Made by a program: the position numbers and the translations under genes. Below, one piece after another: positions 59,952 to 60,908 of a DNA stretch of 60,908 nucleotides. The DNA lies in assembly GCA_024403355.1 (NCBI GenBank), contig JAKSRW010000018.1, forward strand, positions 1 to 60,908, read 5' to 3'. The notes under the pieces were generated by a model. It did not search any database and had not been told where the DNA came from. It saw only the letters and a program-made list of their open reading frames with translations. The DNA is from Lachnospiraceae bacterium (GTDB taxonomy: Bacteria > Bacillota > Clostridia > Lachnospirales > Lachnospiraceae). The first letter of the stretch is position 1, and each line of letters starts with the position of its first letter.

Positions 59952-60497
59952 TTAGGCCTCTGATTCTATAATCTGAGCAGCCTTAAGTATAAGAAGCTGG
60001 GTTTTTGCATCGGGGATTTTGTTTTCCATGACCATCTTTACGGCTTCTTTGTAGGGAATACGCTCGGTTTCTATGAATTCGTCGGCATCGAGATTAAGGT
60101 CGGCACCTTCCTTATCCACATAGCAGAAGAAAAGCCGGTCGATTTCACTGCAAAAGCCCGGGGTGGGGTACATATTGCCCATGAAGCAAAAATCCCTGCC
60201 GGTGCAGCCGGTTTCTTCCAGAAGCTCACGCTTTGCCGCGAGAAGGGGATCCTCTCCCTTTTCCAGCTTGCCTGCGGGAAGCTCGAGGCAGACCTCATGC
60301 ATGGGATAACGGTACTGGCGCACAAAGAGGAGCTCCAGGTCCTTTGTTACGGCGGCAATACAGACCCCGCCGGGATGCTCTGCGACCTCACGAAGTCCTT
60401 TGCTTCCGTCTGCCAGTTCTATGCTATCCACATGGAAGCGGATGATTCTTCCGTTAAAGATTTCTTTTTCTGAAAGTGTTTTTTCTATAAGTTCCAT
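59952..60497 (-). CDS. NUDIX hydrolase, ADP-ribose pyrophosphatase-like
   Basis: 181 residues from ATG 60497, preceded on the minus strand by AAAGGA at good distance. The full Nudix box GX5EX7REUXEEXGU is present as GKLEKGE..RELLEETGC. The N-terminal strand region and GRDFCFMGNMYPTPGF resemble NudF-type ADP-ribose pyrophosphatases, which hydrolyse ADP-ribose to AMP and ribose-5-phosphate. It is convergent with mscS, and its start is 23 bp inside the right inverted repeat border. Confidence 0.9.
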   Translation of the reverse strand: MELIEKTLSEKEIFNGRIIRFHVDSIELADGSKGLREVAEHPGGVCIAAVTKDLELLFVRQYRYPMHEVCLELPAGKLEKGEDPLLAAKRELLEETGCTGRDFCFMGNMYPTPGFCSEIDRLFFCYVDKEGADLNLDADEFIETERIPYKEAVKMVMENKIPDAKTQLLILKAAQIIESEA

Positions 60498-60519
60498 AAT
60501 GGGAGTCCTTTCTTTTGAT

Positions 60520-60661
60520 GTCAAACTCGTGACCGCTTCGCTTGTCACTCGTTATAAAATCGCTGCTACCGCAGCTTACGAGGTACGGGGCTTGAACCCC
60601 GCACCTCGCGAAAGCTTCACCCACCGCCTAAAGGCAGTGGGTTATCTTTCTATTTTATATA
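60520..60661 (-). repeat. 142-bp inverted repeat, right copy
   Basis: Exact reverse complement of 58733-58874, placed upstream of the NUDIX gene. Confidence 0.9.
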
Positions 60662-60856
60662 AAATAATACACATATTGTCATATGAATGCAATGATAAGA
60701 CATATAAATCATTCGAGAGCTCAAATCACATGAAAATATTATAAAATGGGCGTTTTTTGCCATCGAAAAAATTTTTTGAAAAAATTAAAAAAAGTACTTG
60801 CATTTTTTTGAAAAGGGGTATATAATCTCACTTGTGCTTGAGAAATACAAGCAAAT
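60662..60856. other. AT-rich intergenic region before tRNA-Lys
   Basis: AT-rich; contains only the tRNA promoter (60798-60826). No gene was seen. Confidence 0.5.
60798..60826 (+). promoter_or_regulatory. Promoter of tRNA-Lys
   Basis: TTGCAT, 17 bp, perfect TATAAT, 30 bp before the tRNA. Confidence 0.65.
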
Positions 60857-60908
60857 GCACCTTTAGCTCAGTTGGTAGAGCACCTGACTCTTAATCAGGG
60901 TGTCCAGG
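60857..60908 (+). tRNA. tRNA-Lys (anticodon CTT), cut by the window end
   Basis: GCACCTT acceptor strand, D-arm GCTCAGTTGGTAGAGC, anticodon stem CCTGA/TCAGG with loop CTCTTAA (anticodon CTT). The T-arm and 3' acceptor lie beyond the window. Confidence 0.92.

Overview
The window looks like a chromosomal segment of an anaerobic, plant-polysaccharide-using Firmicute, most likely a Lachnospiraceae (Butyrivibrio/Roseburia-like). The reasons are the gene orders gdpP-rplI-dnaB and rpsF-ssb-rpsR, a MecA adaptor, strong AGGAGG ribosome binding sites, a 2x[4Fe-4S] ferredoxin, xylan-active enzymes, and many secreted proteins built from bacterial Ig-like and fibronectin-III modules. This is inference from content; no database search was made.

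Layout. 1-5540 is a visibly AT-rich accessory stretch: a truncated DUF4143 ATPase, a secreted/membrane serine hydrolase, a two-component pair, an XRE regulator and a tiny ORF. It stops exactly at the 3' end of a tRNA-Leu(CAG). 5701-8676 holds a divergent xylan pair (CE2-like esterase and GH43 xylosidase). 8777-9007 is a long imperfect inverted repeat. 9343-12395 has an Ig-like exported protein, a small DUF4190 protein and an Lgt-family enzyme. 12575-24699 is one long apparent operon for acyl-lipid chemistry: two adenylate-forming ligases (one fused to a carrier domain), two PlsC-type acyltransferases, a free acyl carrier protein, two membrane-anchored alpha/beta hydrolases, FakB-like and FakA-like fatty-acid kinase components, a GPH/MelB-type MFS transporter and a zinc-ribbon/DUF4190 protein. 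This is the best candidate for an undescribed system. 24787-27462 has a second zinc-ribbon protein and a secreted protein. 27608-27706 is a compact small-RNA gene, and 28094-30245 is another AT-rich accessory patch. 30480-36355 is a c-di-GMP-I riboswitch plus terminator in front of an 1875-residue surface protein. 36479-37872 has an ncRNA candidate, an Rpn-type nuclease and a tRNA-Leu(AAG). 37971-47232 carries secreted proteins, an Hpt protein, a cytidylate-kinase-like protein and an ABC-exporter operon with a large CARDB-like partner. 47341-52769 is core replication/translation. 52878-60497 has ferredoxin, DUF1858, MecA, a Ser/Thr-kinase/MinD-like pair, a GH18-type protein, MscS and a NUDIX hydrolase. 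The window ends inside a tRNA-Lys(CTT).

Two dispersed-sequence families stand out. One is a leader element whose fullest copies carry hairpins and a nine-codon micro-ORF (MSNSLHSLH) whose stop codon overlaps the Shine-Dalgarno of the next gene. It occurs at 17733, 20011 (partial), 53597 and 56886. The other is a perfect 142-bp inverted repeat (58733-58874 and 60520-60661) bracketing mscS and the NUDIX gene, with a related fragment at 40186.
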